The translations under genes were made by a program, and so were the position numbers. 64,000 nt of DNA from Paragorgia papillata (Eukaryota; Cnidaria; Anthozoa; Scleralcyonacea; Coralliidae): the NCBI GenBank assembly GCA_035771165.1, contig JAWNZC010000311.1:534001-598000 (forward strand). Direction: 5' to 3'. Below the pieces are notes generated by a model. That model saw only the letters and a program-made list of their open reading frames with translations. It searched no databases and was not told the origin of the DNA. Positions 47,810-59,439 of the stretch are shown here, piece by piece (within the stretch, counting starts at the first letter, position 1; every line of letters begins with the position of its first letter).

Positions 47810-48939
47810 AAAGACTAGGCCTATAGAGTGTTTAAGTAGAGTTCTAAAGCTACAGAAGAGGGCAGCGAGAGTCATCCTAACAGCCGATCGTCAGGCGCCT
47901 TCAGTTGAACTTTTTAATAAATTACGCTGGATACCTTTCTATGAAGAGTGTAAAATCAGTAAATGTTCACTTATCTATAAGCGCATCCATGGTAGCTTAC
48001 CGACCTACTTAAATTAGCAAATTATTGTTAATAATCAGGTACTTATAGTCGTAATACAAGATATTCCAATTCCAATTTAATATGTCCTCGATACAACAGA
48101 GAAACTGACGGCACAGGCAGCCCAGACTTGTACTTCCGCCTTTAGATTAGGGTTGTGCGGGTTGACAGTAATAAATATGACAGTTGAATTAATTAAGGAT
48201 TTGATATAATTTGAAAAATATTGCCGTATTTTCGTTAAATCTATAAAATAAACTTACTTTTGACAGTTTAACTTTCATATTGTTTTCCTTTAGTGAGTTG
48301 AGACTTGTAATATGTAGCATTACTTTGAACGGCTGTAGTTGAGCGAATGAGCGGTGTTCCGGCTCTCTGTCATTATATACATACAAGGCCAATACAATTT
48401 CAGCCTTGTGTGTATATAATGACAGAGAGCTAGAATACCGCTCATTCGCTCAACTACGGCCGTATCTATTATTTTATAAATTTAACGAAAATACTGCAAT
48501 ATTTTTCAAATTACAACCGAATTCTCATTCTTCAAATCCTTAATTAATTCAACTGTCATATTTATTACTGTCAACCCGCACAACCCTAATTTAAAGGCGG
48601 AGTACAAGTCGGTAGAACATTCAAAGTTACTAGTTCCAAATTATGGACTGAGTCTGCCATTAGAACTTATAGGAGTAAGAACTCGCTTCAGTGTTTTAGG
48701 AAGAATATGTGGACTAGTATTTATAAAGATCAACAGACTTTGCATCACCTTAACGTTTAGTTATATTTTTATCTTCTAAATTGTTTTTATATTTACTTTT
48801 TTAGCATAATTTTATACATTTAATTATTCATATTAATATTGTACTGTAGTTTTAACCATAAATTGTAATTTAAATTGCGAGGGCCACAAGTTTATTAGCT
48901 TTTGCTATTTAGTGCCACCCTCACTAAATAAAGTCCTTA

Positions 48940-48940
<1 letters not shown>
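47810..48940 (+). pseudogene. 3' end of a CR1/jockey-type LINE, interrupted by a MITE
   Basis: The C-terminal ORF2 region reads LKLQKRAARVILTADRQAP, then ELFNKLRWIPFYEECK, to a stop at about 48015. In a shifted frame NTRYSNSNLICPRYNRETDG follows up to 48124. After a 486-bp MITE it resumes as GRTFKVTSSKLWTESAI and SLQCFRKNMWTS, ending at TAG about 48760. The 3' UTR leads into a (TTA)n array at 48945, a usual LINE 3' terminus. The coding part is decayed and 5'-truncated. Confidence 0.75.
48125..48610. mobile_element. 486-bp MITE with long inverted ends, inserted in the LINE
   Basis: GACTTGTACTTCCGCCTTTA at the left and GACTTGTACTCCGCCTTTAA read inward from the right begin inverted arms that extend more than 100 bp (ATTAGGGTTGTGCGGGTTGA, and so on). 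The LINE reading on both sides defines the insertion. I see no clear target duplication. Confidence 0.75.
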
Positions 48941-48986
<46 letters not shown>

Positions 48987-48993
48987 TTTATTA

Positions 48994-49079
<86 letters not shown>

Positions 49080-49080
49080 A
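48938..49080. repeat. (TTA)n microsatellite
   Basis: An almost pure TTA/ATT array of about 140 bp follows the LINE 3' end. A shorter one lies at 49320-49350. Poly-isoleucine frames here are artefacts. Confidence 0.95.
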
Positions 49081-49319
49081 AAAACCTGAAATTTGACGAA
49101 CGATGTAGAAAGTACTATACTCAGAAAATTATGAACACTTGCATAAGGACCTCTTACTATATATTTTGTAAACGTAACAAAAAATGGGATGACCCGACTT
49201 TAATGTCATACTAATATTTTTATACCATATAGTGTTAATTCAAGTAGACATTGGTAAACTACCTGTAAAAGAGAGGTTTATCATTGTAGTATACGTAAAT
49301 CATAAACAAATAAAGTTTC

Positions 49320-49352
<33 letters not shown>

Positions 49353-49924
49353 ACAATGTTCAAAAACTCATTAATGTTTAATGAGTGTCTTTATATGTAA
49401 TAAAAACACGCTTGTCGTTTTCGATAAATTTCTTACTGGATTTTACAGTTCACACGAGGTCAATCTCAAAACTTTTTAGGTCAGTAAACTTACGAAATGG
49501 TTCGTTTTTTAAGACGTTCAATAAACTTGCAGTTCGTGTTCTATTAGGTTTACAACACTTGGCGGCTATCGCCTCGTGTCTTTATACCTGATAAAACACC
49601 CTTGCTCGTTTATTAGAAATAAAATGCAATGAAAATTAGTATACTTATATATAATATACTTTGTATAAATCATGTGACATTTTATAGAAGGTTTTTTCCT
49701 ACCAACGAGCCATATAAAGCAAACTGCCGAAATTTTTAGAAACGAAATACTGACGTTTCGAGCAGAGCCCTTTATCAAAGAGAGATGAAGGGCAGCGCTT
49801 GAAAAGAATTCCTAAAAATATCGACAGTTAACCGCCGTTTTCGTTATGGTAAATATATATATACCGCGACAAATAACTATTATCAAACAGTAACCAACTA
49901 AACCTTTTACTTTTCAACAAATAG

Positions 49925-50298
49925 TTGTCATTCTTGAAGAAGAAGTCAGTAAGCCCACTGATTGTCCGGTAGTTGTTTTTGATTGTACAAACATTACCTC
50001 TGTTTGTGATAATATGAGAAAGGCTATTCACAATCAAGGACAACCTTCTCAATTAACCAGATTAACCAACTCGACTCGAATAAAAAGAAACAGGCGTAAT
50101 TCAGGATGCACAAAAATGAAGCCAGGACCCGGGTTGTCCTGTGATGAATATCCATTCGCCTCAACCTACGAAGGAGGAAAAGGAGCGACCACTGCTATTG
50201 TGCCGATTAAAGAGAATAGTTTACATGGAGGACAACTGAGCTACTTTTACACAAAGAATAACATTCAAGACGGAGGCTGTTTTATAGTTAAAATATAA
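49925..50298 (+). CDS. NucA/NucB-like deoxyribonuclease domain, terminal exon
   Basis: From an acceptor-like ATAG at 49921-49924 the frame reads EVSKPTDCPVVVFDCTNITS, then VCDNMRKAI, then SCDEYPFASTYEGG, then IVPIKENSLHGGQLSYFY and ends FIVKI with TAA. CDEYPFAST with the glycine pair and the later EN-GG are signatures of the NucA/NucB nuclease fold, known from bacterial secreted nucleases and from animal, fungal and actinobacterial proteins. Conserved cysteines suggest a secreted protein. The signal peptide and earlier exons are not identified upstream. The domain is intact. Confidence 0.72.
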
Positions 50299-51177
50299 TC
50301 CTTAAATTTTTGTTACTCCATGCATTGTGCGTTTTGTATCATGTTTGTATGTTCTTCAACTGTAATTTTGTTTAGTTGCAGCTAAATACCGAACGAAGTA
50401 AGTTACCGTTATGACTTAAAAGGTATATGAATTGAAGAAATAAGTTCCGAAGAAGCTCCCTAATGTGAAATAACTCGTGAAATTATTAAGATTTGCCTTT
50501 ACAGTCGACCTTTTCGTGTATACATCAAGAACGAAGTGAGATATGTAAAAATGCTGTATAGGCTGATCTTTATAATTTCAAAATTCTGTCAAATAAAGAA
50601 GTTTCTTCTTCACTTATTTTTAACTTCATAAGCACTTTAAAGAAACTGTAAAAATAATTGCTTTACTACATGATCCATTATTTTTTTGTAATCATTTTGA
50701 ATGAGGTTCAATTGTGACTAATTACAGTAAAAAAATAATAAATTCTGCTATCAATCTGGTGGTCCTGTTAGTTGTTTAGTGTTGACTTTACGGAGAGAGA
50801 AGGAGTGTATTAACAATATTGTTTTTTGTTTGGTTTTTGTTGGGGGGTTTTTGGGTTGTTTTTTTGTTTGTTTGTTTTGGTTTTTTTTTGGGTTGTTGTT
50901 TGTTGGGTTTGGTTGGGTTTTTTTGGGGTTTTTTTTGGGGGGGGGGGGAGGGGGGGGGGAGGAAGTACAGTCACAAGTCAAGAGACTTTGTGAGATCCTA
51001 TAAATGTATTCTGGAACGATTTTGAACTATAGAGACAATTCATAAACTACTATAGTTGAACCAGTATGTCTGATAGAGTAAAACACGGAATAGCAGTCTC
51101 ACACGGAAGGACGACACATACGTCATTTTTGTCAATAATATAATATTGTTTACTTTAAAAATTGATATTTCTAAATA
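50299..51177. other. No gene; G/T-rich low-complexity block
   Basis: 50819-50962 is almost pure G and T on the plus strand with G-runs of 8-9. The rest is AT-rich without coding content. Confidence 0.6.
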
Positions 51178-51474
51178 TTAAAGGGGTCTACAGTCCGTTC
51201 TTCGCATGACCGGCGTGGAGTCCCCAAAATATGACATTCGTCTCAGTTCAATGTAAACCGTTGGGAGCAACATGGCAGAAAACCAAGCGATTCGGCGAAG
51301 ATATCTCTTCGGATTTCTTCTATTTCTTTCGAAAATGTTTTATTTAGGGTACAAGTGATGAAGAGGAAGCAAGAAAACCTTACAATCTTGAATAAGTTAT
51401 CAGTATTTTTTTGGTAAATAAACTGTAAACATTAGTTTCCTACATGCGCAGAACGGACTGTAGACCCCCTTTAA
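51178..51474. mobile_element. TTAA-flanked MITE, about 297 bp
   Basis: AGGGGTCTACAGTCCGTTCT at the left and its complement at the right are each bordered by TTAA. The terminal AGGGG is shared with the element at 19370-19611, but the interior differs. Confidence 0.7.
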
Positions 51475-51649
51475 GGTTACATTATATAAAACACTGATTT
51501 CGTCATATTTTACATTTTTATCGATTTACATTAAGAAACTGGAAATCTCTCGACTGCCGCAATTTCTTTTCGAAAATATTAAAAAGCGACCAATATATAG
51601 CCAAAAATGTTACGACTACAGAATTTCGTGTTCTTTAATTTGGTATAAG

Positions 51650-52690
51650 TCGCCAGGCAAGGCAACCCCCGTCAGTCGTATTAATGACGCCGCGCCGCAA
51701 TTTGTTTAAAGCGCGCCTGCGTCGTTCATGGATCTGTGCCACTCCGGAGACTTATACGAAATTAAAGAGCATGAAATTATGTACAACATATGTTAATTTA
51801 AAAAAAAATCGTATAGAATAGCGCCTGAGATAATTGTGTTTATATCTGAGGTAATCTGAAATATGCAAGGCAATCCCCGTCAGTCGATCGTATTAATGAC
51901 GCCGCGCACAATTTGTTTAAAGCTCGCCTGCGTCGTTCATGGGTCTGTGCCACTCTGGCGACTTATTAAAAATTAAAGAGCATGAAATTCTGTACAACAT
52001 ATGTAAATTTCAGAGAAATTGTATAGAATAGCGCCTGAGATAATTGTGTTTATATCTGAGGTAATCTGAAATATGCAAGGCGACCTCCGTCAGTCGTATT
52101 AATGACGCCACGCCGCAATTTGTTTAAAGCTCGCCTGCGTCGTTCATGGGTCTGTGCCACTCTGGAGACTTATACGAAATTAAAGAGCATGAAATTCTGT
52201 ACAACATATATAAATTTCAAAAAAATTGTATAGAATAGCGCCTGAGATAATTGTGTTTATATCCGAGGTAATCTGAAATATGCAAGGCAACCCCCGTCAG
52301 TCGTATTAATGACGCCACGCCGCAATTTGTTTAAAGCTCGCCTGCGTCGTTCATGGGTCTGTGCCACTCTGGAGACTTATACGAAATTAAAGAGCATGAA
52401 ATTCTGTACAACATATTTAAATTTTAAAAAATTCGTATAGAATAGCGACTGAGATAATTGTGTTTATATCTGAGGTATTCTGAAATATGCAAGGCAACCC
52501 CCGTCAGTCATATTAATGATGCCGCGCGCCGTAATTTGTTTTAAGCTCGCCTGCGTCGTTCATGGGTCTGTGCCACTCCGAAGACTTATACTAGATTAAA
52601 GGGCATGAAATTCTGTACAACATATGTTAATTTGAAGAAATCCTATAGTATAGCGCCTGTGAAAATTGTGTTTTTGTATGATATTCTGCA
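51650..52690. repeat. Satellite array, five monomers of about 208 bp
   Basis: The word GTCAGTC begins at 51671, 51879, 52089, 52296 and 52503, giving periods of 208, 210, 207 and 207 bp. Each monomer contains CGTCAGTCGTATTAATGACG, CGCCTGCGTCGTTCATGG and GAATAGCGCCTGAGATAATT. Monomers are highly similar, and the last is the most diverged. Confidence 0.92.
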
Positions 52691-52741
52691 ATAGCAACCA
52701 CCTGATGAATATGGAGATAACTTCGTAATAAGTGCGATAAT

Positions 52742-52798
52742 TGAATCGACGGCTGAATCGAAGGCCGAATCGAAGGCTGAATCGAAGGCTGAATGTGG
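52742..52798. repeat. Short tandem repeat GGCTGAATCGAA
   Basis: Four to five units of a 12-base motif, immediately after the 208-bp satellite. Confidence 0.8.
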
Positions 52799-53669
52799 TG
52801 CATACTTCACAGTGGTAATATTTTATCCTATTTTACAGAGAAAGAAAATTTCGCCAATTCCCCCTACAAAAATAGATATCGGCGACTTGCGTTTTATCCA
52901 ATTCTTTCCAAGCTTTGCGACAATGTTGAGCGACAATAAAGGAATAAAACTGTGTTCGCATTTTAGATTTAGTTCAATGTTTTCCCAATAATATGCATCT
53001 CTTCTATAGTTTTTACCAAGTCAAGATGAATCAACTTGCCCACTTAATATCAAAGCAAATACAATACCTGTTAAAAAATGCGAACACGGTTTTATCTTTG
53101 ATCATTTGAAATGAGAAATATGATGCTTTTGAAGCTTCTGAGTGAAACCTGGACCGCCAATATCTCCTGGTGCAAAGGGCGCTATTATTTAAAAAGCACC
53201 TCGTAGCAACTGCAGTTTTTAAAGGTGTAGAATTTTTGTTAAATTGTTAGCTTGATTTATCATTGTGCATGCCAAATTTGAGAGACAAAACTCAAAAATT
53301 GAGCGCACGGTGAGTATTTTGGTGAAATAAGATTCTATCATATGATGTAACCTTAACCTAGGTTACCTGCCAGATAGTGAATGCTGCCTTTTCAATTTGT
53401 TACACCTAAATTGTTGAGAACTTCAAAATAAGTTGACGAGTGTTTCCGTGCAAAGAATGAGAAAGTGGTAGTATGATAGTAAATAAAAATAAATTTTGCG
53501 ACATACTCACAGTTTGTGCGCGCTTGCGCTGATCACAGATCTAATAAGTATGCACGTACTTTAAAAAAAACGTTTTCAACTGAGACATTTGTCATTACCA
53601 GCGTCCCGCTGGAAGAAATATAATCTGGTGAAGACTCATCGGCAGCATAGCAAGTCGTTTCGTTTCCTT

Positions 53670-53833
53670 CATGGCCAGAAATAAAGGACATCAGGTCACC
53701 AAATTATGTGCACAAATGAATTAGCAAATTTCAATAGTGTGGAATTATCATGAGAATTCTACACTATTGAAATTTGCTAATTTGTGCGCATAATTTAGCG
53801 ACCTCGACCTAATGTCCTTTATTTCTGGCCATG
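53670..53833. repeat. 164-bp palindromic MITE-like hairpin
   Basis: CATGGCCAGAAATAAAGGAC at the left is the reverse complement of the right end. The inner arms AGCAAATTTCAATAGTGT and their complement close around TTATCATGAG. Confidence 0.85.
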
Positions 53834-54659
53834 TATAGTTAACCTTTTTAAACGCGCATAAAAATAATTATTAAAAAGCAGTCACTGAAGGCAGCGTTAA
53901 GCAGTATGTCTTATCTCTCCATCAGTTGACGTCCTCCTATTAAAGACGCGGGAAAATGCTCTGATGCAGTGGTGGTGTATGCAGAACGGCGTCGAGGTTA
54001 GGGGGGGGGGGGGGGAGGGGCTGCAAATTATTCATTTTTGTTTCACATGAGGAATTATTTTGTTTGAAGCCAATAAAAGACCGCGTCGTCGGGATTCCGC
54101 GTTGTAAATTGCTAAGCCTATAGGCACTACTAAAATTACTGGTTCCTCATTGTGATTGACATGGAGACCACAATCATCGTGGCTCAACAGTTAGTATTTA
54201 TATATCATGACCTGTCGTGTTATGTTCTCAAAACCCAGAGTGTCGAAGATGGGATAATGCAGTCATGAGGCCGCACAGCAAGCTGTTATAAAGGAAGGTA
54301 ATTATCGGTTTCAGACAAATTTGATTTCCAACAAAACGGTCTCTTCGTTCACACCTTGTCTTGTAAATAAGACATATTATGAGTATACTAATTACTAAAT
54401 GTTGTAATATACCGCTACTCTGGGGCCAGTTCTAAGTGACGGTAGCCCTGGTGTAAAGTTCTCTAACCCCAAAAACCTTTTTCAGCTATATCAAATCGTG
54501 GGATAATTTCTGCGAAATCAAAATTTAACTAATTAAAATACTCCGATTTTTATGGCAGTTTGAAATTGGCCAAACTGTCATTTTTAATAATTCGTTTCGA
54601 GGAGGCTGGAACGAGTATATTTTGTGACCTCAATCAAGGTACTCGTCTAGCACCTTCAT

Positions 54660-55095
54660 GCAACCTTCCAATCTCGTTCCCAGAGCCCACATTCCCCACC
54701 CGGGAAACGAGAGACTCTGGCATAATCCGTTTCAAATCGTTACGTTATTGGCTGAATAGTGAGCATGAGTTTGTCTGAAGTGACCGGAAGTAGAATAATA
54801 AAACCAAAATAACAAAGATGTCGGACGACAAGACTCCAGTGAAGACGTTGCCGCGATCGATATCTTCGCCGCATGAGTGTAGATGCTGTAATTCGAGCTT
54901 CGCCAGCAACCCCATTGACTTGTTTGGGTAAAAGACAAACAAGGAGAACATTACTATCCAGATTCCGCTCGGATATTTACGCATGCGTACCTCAACCGGA
55001 ATAACAAGAATCCTGAGATTTGAAACGGATTATCCCAGAGTCTCTCGTTTCCTGGGTGGGGAACGTGTGCTCTGGGAACGAGATTGGCAACCTTC
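54660..55095. mobile_element. 418-bp MITE with about 70-bp TIRs and a 9-bp target duplication
   Basis: The TIR starts CAATCTCGTTCCCAGAGC and is about 70 bp on both sides. The flanks are GCAACCTTC at 54660-54668 and again at 55087-55095. The duplication length suggests the Mutator-like superfamily. Between the TIRs is an exon-like frame (54819-54929) starting MSDDKTPVKTLPRSISSP and followed by HECRCCNSSF, ending at a possible GT donor. Confidence 0.85.
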
Positions 55096-55169
55096 ATGCC
55101 ATAAATTTTGATATCTATTAATCTAAACATATATTGCGTTTGCTGTGTCTTTGGAAAGCTGGTGAAAAC

Positions 55170-55515
55170 ATGGTGTTTAGTTGTATTACTGCCAATTGTA
55201 CGAATAAAGTGAGTCTCAAAGATGGTATAAGTCTTCACAGAATTCCATATTTCAACGATGACCGCCCTGACGCTAGGAAGCGAAGAAAAATTTGGGTTTG
55301 ATTTCGTGAAGGCAAAACGTGTCTTCGAACCTTCGAAAACTTCAACACTTTGCTCAGATCATTTCAAACATGAGGAATTCGAGAGAAGATATTGCGTGTT
55401 ACCTGGTCAAACAAAACCGAACTATAAAAAATTAAGGACGGATCATCTCGGGATTTGTGTATTTCCAAGTATTCATGTACTGCCGAAAGATATTTCTGCC
55501 AATTTGGGTCAATGA
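55170..55515 (+). pseudogene. THAP-domain protein with a single-base frameshift
   Basis: The ATG at 55170 gives MVFSCITANC (C5-x4-C10) and SLHRIPYF, then KRRKIWV and a TGA at about 55297. In the next frame DFVKAKRVFEPSKTSTLC and SDHF (the C-x2-H pair) follow, then LGICVFPSIH in place of the usual AVPTIF box. THAP fingers bind DNA in P-element transposases and host regulators. An extra T in the run TTTG explains the break. No downstream transposase is visible. Confidence 0.75.
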
Positions 55516-56159
55516 TTTGCTTTATACCATTCGCTTATTTCCATGGAACCATTTAGTCTTTTCGTTAGATTTTCCTCGACCTCTAACCGTTTCTGTTCCT
55601 CGGTCTTCGTCGGCCAAAGGTTCTTCGGCATATGCTAAGCTGGAGTACTTTCCTGTCTGCTTGAATATTATTTTCATCGACATTGATTTCTGCATCCTCT
55701 ATCACACCATATCCCCGAATAAAGTTTATGTTCGAGTCATCAGACTGGTAACTGATTTCAGAATCTAATTCACTGCTAGACATGATTGTTAGCCAATATT
55801 GAGAACTATAAGTGTGAAGTTTGTCGAGCACCTGCCGAATCGATCGAATGAAATGTAAATTCTAACTATGGTAAATCAAAGCAGCTTAGAACATCGAAGC
55901 AACATCAAAGCTATATTCCGACTACCTTGCGGACGTCAACAGACTTGATAGACCCAGGCTCCTGGTTATAAAAAATTCCGACGGCACTGGGCCACCAAAA
56001 GCCAAATTCGACACGCCAGAAAAACCAGACAAGTTATCCAAATTGAAATTTTTTTTCATTGTAACACTATAAATAAAGAGTATATTCGAAGAGCTGAAAA
56101 TTTATTTTGGGGTTAGAGGCACTTTAAATCTAATTTAGAAAACACTTTAGATTGACCGC

Positions 56160-56405
56160 GTTCTGTGATGGGATCTTTAATGTTAGGGAAGATATGTCGT
56201 TCACGTCCAATCGCTTTGTTCGGTTGCCGTATGTCTACACATATTCATATTTCTTGGGGGTTATGCGGTTTAGGGACGACCACAATCGGTGATATCCACA
56301 GCGATAGGCCCATCAACCCTTTCAATAATATCATCATCTTCCATCTCTTTCAATTTCGCCTCAACTTGCTTAGTAATATTGAAGGGGTTTGTTTAGAGTC
56401 AATTC
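56160..56405 (-). pseudogene. Ty3/gypsy LTR-retrotransposon RT fragment
   Basis: Minus-strand frames read KQVEAKLKEMEDDDIIERVD, then, after a frameshift, ISPIVVVPKPHNPQEI, a TGA, and ICVDIRQPNKAIGRERH. This is the start of the gypsy-type RT domain. It carries at least one frameshift and one stop. No LTRs were recognised. Confidence 0.72.
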
Positions 56406-56419
56406 TCCGGCAAACGTAG

Positions 56420-58600
56420 GCGGCAAAAAACCTGGTTGCAACCATTCTCTAAGACGGTTAGAGAATGGTCCCTTGCGCTGTATGGGAGACAGAATCATTC
56501 GAATTTTATAAAATATAATAATAGACCTCCATCTTGCTCACCGGGCTCTATATCCCATAGAGTACTCGTGACTATTCTCTAACGAGTCTAACCCTTACTT
56601 AGGTTAAAAAAAACTAAATCTGCCATTAAATTTTAGAGAAAAGACAAAATTTGGGTTACATTTTAGAAAAAATAGACATTTTAAAAAATAGACTCAATTC
56701 TCTAAATTTTCAACCCAGAATAACTTCTTCTAGTCGAAACATTTTGTTCCGGAAAATTCTTGTTTCGAACTTTAAAATCAGGTTTCGTATATAAACGTAG
56801 ATTTACATAGAAGAAACTCATCAGTTGAAACCCACCAGTATTTCATGTTACTAACATTATTCTCCTCTAACATTTTACAAAACGAATGTAAATATATAGA
56901 TGTATAAGAGGCGGCAGATTTTCAATAAAAGGATTATAAATATCATGTAGACATATATCACCTTGTCTAAGTATTCAGCATTGTATAATATACTTGTTCT
57001 ATAACCCTAAATATGATTAAAATCTGTTGTTAACATCAGTGATAACTATCAAAACTGTTTGTATTATAATTAAATGAATGATATTTCCGCTATAACGTGT
57101 ATAGTCATTAAACTAGTTCAGGTAGTGAAATGGAGGATTATGATGTATTAAGCACCAAGACTGATTGGACATTCATAGTAGAACACACACATCGTTAACC
57201 GAGTAATTTTTATTGTTCTCGAGTGTTTGTAAAACATGAGGGAATAATGAAAATCACGCGGATGCAAGCCGAGTGATTTTTATTGTTTTCCAATGTTCTA
57301 CAAACACGAGAGAACATTGAAAATTACGAGGTAATAGGCCGCGTGATTTTTTGTTGTTCTCGAGTATCTTCTCAATCGTCAATTATAGTAGAGGGACTTG
57401 ATATTGGTGCATATTAGATTAAACAATGGTTTCACGCTGAATTTGTACTTATAAAGAAATGTGGTAATAAACGGTTCTTTTTTTTCTACCGTTTATTATA
57501 TGACTTCTTAATTATAAATTCAGCTTGCGCGACTTTTACCAGGTTTCAAAATTCATACACATGACCAAATATTTTTCTTTGATTGGCTAATTAACTCATA
57601 AATTACTAATGAGTCTGAGAAAGTATGATATAAACCTGATTAATGAAACTCTCTCCTCGCCCGCTCGTGTGGGCGAGGGGGAAGACGCGCGGAAAATGAC
57701 CGGAAGAGAGAAAGAAGAAATAGATCTTACCTATAATAAGTTCTACGTATACATGTAGTGCATGTGGTACGTTTGCGAGCTTGGTGTAATGTAGAAAGTT
57801 ACGCTGAGAATATTTCCAGCGCTGTTCGTCGGCATTGTTTATCAATGTTCGATAAACTGTCAGTCTGACAGCGTTTCGAATTTTACGATCCGTTCCTCAG
57901 GTGATTTCCATAGAAGAATTCAGAATAACATCAAGAACAACATTATAGACTTATATCTTGAAGAAAACATTGTACTTCGTGCAAACTAGCGTCGCTAATT
58001 CCCATGACCAGAGAACTGCAGATTTGTCACTTGACTGATGAAATCGCTTGATGAGTCGGTTCGTTAGTTTGCCCACTTCGAATTCGGTGTTAAATGTGTT
58101 TTCCGAAACTATAGTACGATCCTTCTCCAGCGTACTTGCACTTATTGGAAAGCATTCTATATCCTCTTCTGCATTCTGGTTATCGTAAAAAGAATTAAAA
58201 AATCTAAATTAATTGAAATATAGTTCACGTTTATTTACTAAAGTGGCAAACACGTAAATAACAGCAAGAATCACATATTTCATTTAATCAAGAAAATCAT
58301 CATGTTAACCTTCGATACTTAGATCTTGAAGGGAGTGTGAATTTCTCGAAAATCGTTGGGGTTTTTTCCCATTTACGGTAGAAGCGCAAATGGTGCCATT
58401 TTTTCCACCCTCCCGACGTTCTCTGCGCACGTTACGATTTCCTGCCCGTCTGCGACTAACATTAGCCAACAAAGTCGGTTTTCTTTGATCTACCGCGAGA
58501 TATATATCTCTATATATAAATTATGATACACGTTCGATGGACGTACTAAACAGTTTACAATGGGATACCCTCCAAATTAGACGTGCAAGAGTAAAGGGCA
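56420..58600. other. No gene; dispersed short repeats
   Basis: Around 57190-57370 the phrase GAGTGATTTTTATTGTT followed by CTCGAGTGT-like words recurs three times, alternating with its inverse. The short hairpin 57471-57500 (AATAAACGGT/ACCGTTTATT) is also seen. No coding similarity was recognised. Confidence 0.5.
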
Positions 58601-58602
58601 CT

Positions 58603-58971
58603 CTAGTCTATATGACTTAAAAATGATGAATCCCATTCGTTAACATTTTTTATTTGTTTATGCAGTACCGCAGTCAAACACATGGCAACACATTGTTTAC
58701 CTGCATTTTGCCCAAATTTTCTTGTATCACCTTGGCTACAATCAGCACATACTGTTTTGATTGGGTCAACAACATCGTATACTGTGGGCCCAGGATTGTC
58801 TTCCACATCATTTTCTATTCGCAACAATAGTGGTACATACACAATATAGCCTGACATTTCGGTAAACAATACTATCAGTTGACTCAAAATTTTACATAGT
58901 TGTGTCAAATTCTTTGTTGGGAAACAATATCTGGTGTTTAAACTGTATAATATTATCAATATTAATATCAT
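58603..58971 (-). CDS. 2A-like peptide followed by a putative cysteine-protease N-terminus (transposon fragment)
   Basis: The 122-residue frame contains LLLRIENDVEDNPGP. DVEDNPGP (58809-58786) matches the 2A ribosome-skipping consensus, with N replacing the usual G before it. It is followed by CADCSQGDTRKFGQNAGKQC, VAMCLTAVLHKQI and NEWDSSFL. The G-K-Q-C block with the preceding QGD resembles the start of a papain-fold/herpes-tegument-type cysteine protease found in cnidarian helicase-bearing transposons. The frame stops at 58603 before any histidine motif, so the gene is truncated or continues in another exon. A 2A at this point would release the N-terminal segment from the protease. Confidence 0.55.
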   Translation of the reverse strand: MILILIILYSLNTRYCFPTKNLTQLCKILSQLIVLFTEMSGYIVYVPLLLRIENDVEDNPGPTVYDVVDPIKTVCADCSQGDTRKFGQNAGKQCVAMCLTAVLHKQIKNVNEWDSSFLSHID

Positions 58972-59214
58972 AATTGCATGTGAATACCAACTGAAATAAC
59001 ATAAATATTAATACTAACTGAATACAACAAATGTTGCTTGGAAGGCAAGTGGAATTCAGTTTGATGTTATTGTGTGCACCAATTTGGGCACGGTATTGCT
59101 CAATTGTTACTCCCATGATTTGATTGTTTGTTATATTTCAAGTACAAGGTCTTACAGTACCTTTGGCTTGCTACGTTTGGTTTTTGCAGGCACACACTAT
59201 GCCTTTGTTTGTAT

Positions 59215-59352
59215 TTTAGCGACCACCACGGTATCGCTTGGTTTGTTTCAAACGAGCACCACGGCTTCGTTATATAATTTGAATTTAGCGACCACCACGG
59301 TATCGCTTGGTTTGTTTCCAACGAGCACCACGGCTTCGTTATACAATTTGGA
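59215..59352. repeat. Direct tandem duplication, 2 x about 67 bp
   Basis: TTTAGCGACCACCACGGTAT through GGCTTCGTTATA-CAATTTG-type sequence occurs twice in succession, with only a few differences. Frames across it are open on both strands. I see no known domain. Confidence 0.85.
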
Positions 59353-59439
59353 TTATATGATACCCACTGGTGTGAACAGAATGGCTCCTGTGACAGTGTG
59401 GGAACAATCACTGAACTCACACGAATAAATCCAATATAC

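Noticed and set aside
48912..49214. Poly-isoleucine ORF
   Set aside because: It is a translation of the (ATT)n microsatellite.
49735..49790. GAAACGTC plus TTGATAA on the minus strand, like a hammerhead
   Set aside because: The core CUGANGA is altered at two positions and the stems do not pair convincingly. It may be an old Penelope 3' end.
57855..57905. CTGAGGA...GAAACGCTGTC on the minus strand
   Set aside because: Stem II pairs only three bases with a long loop, and stem I does not close.
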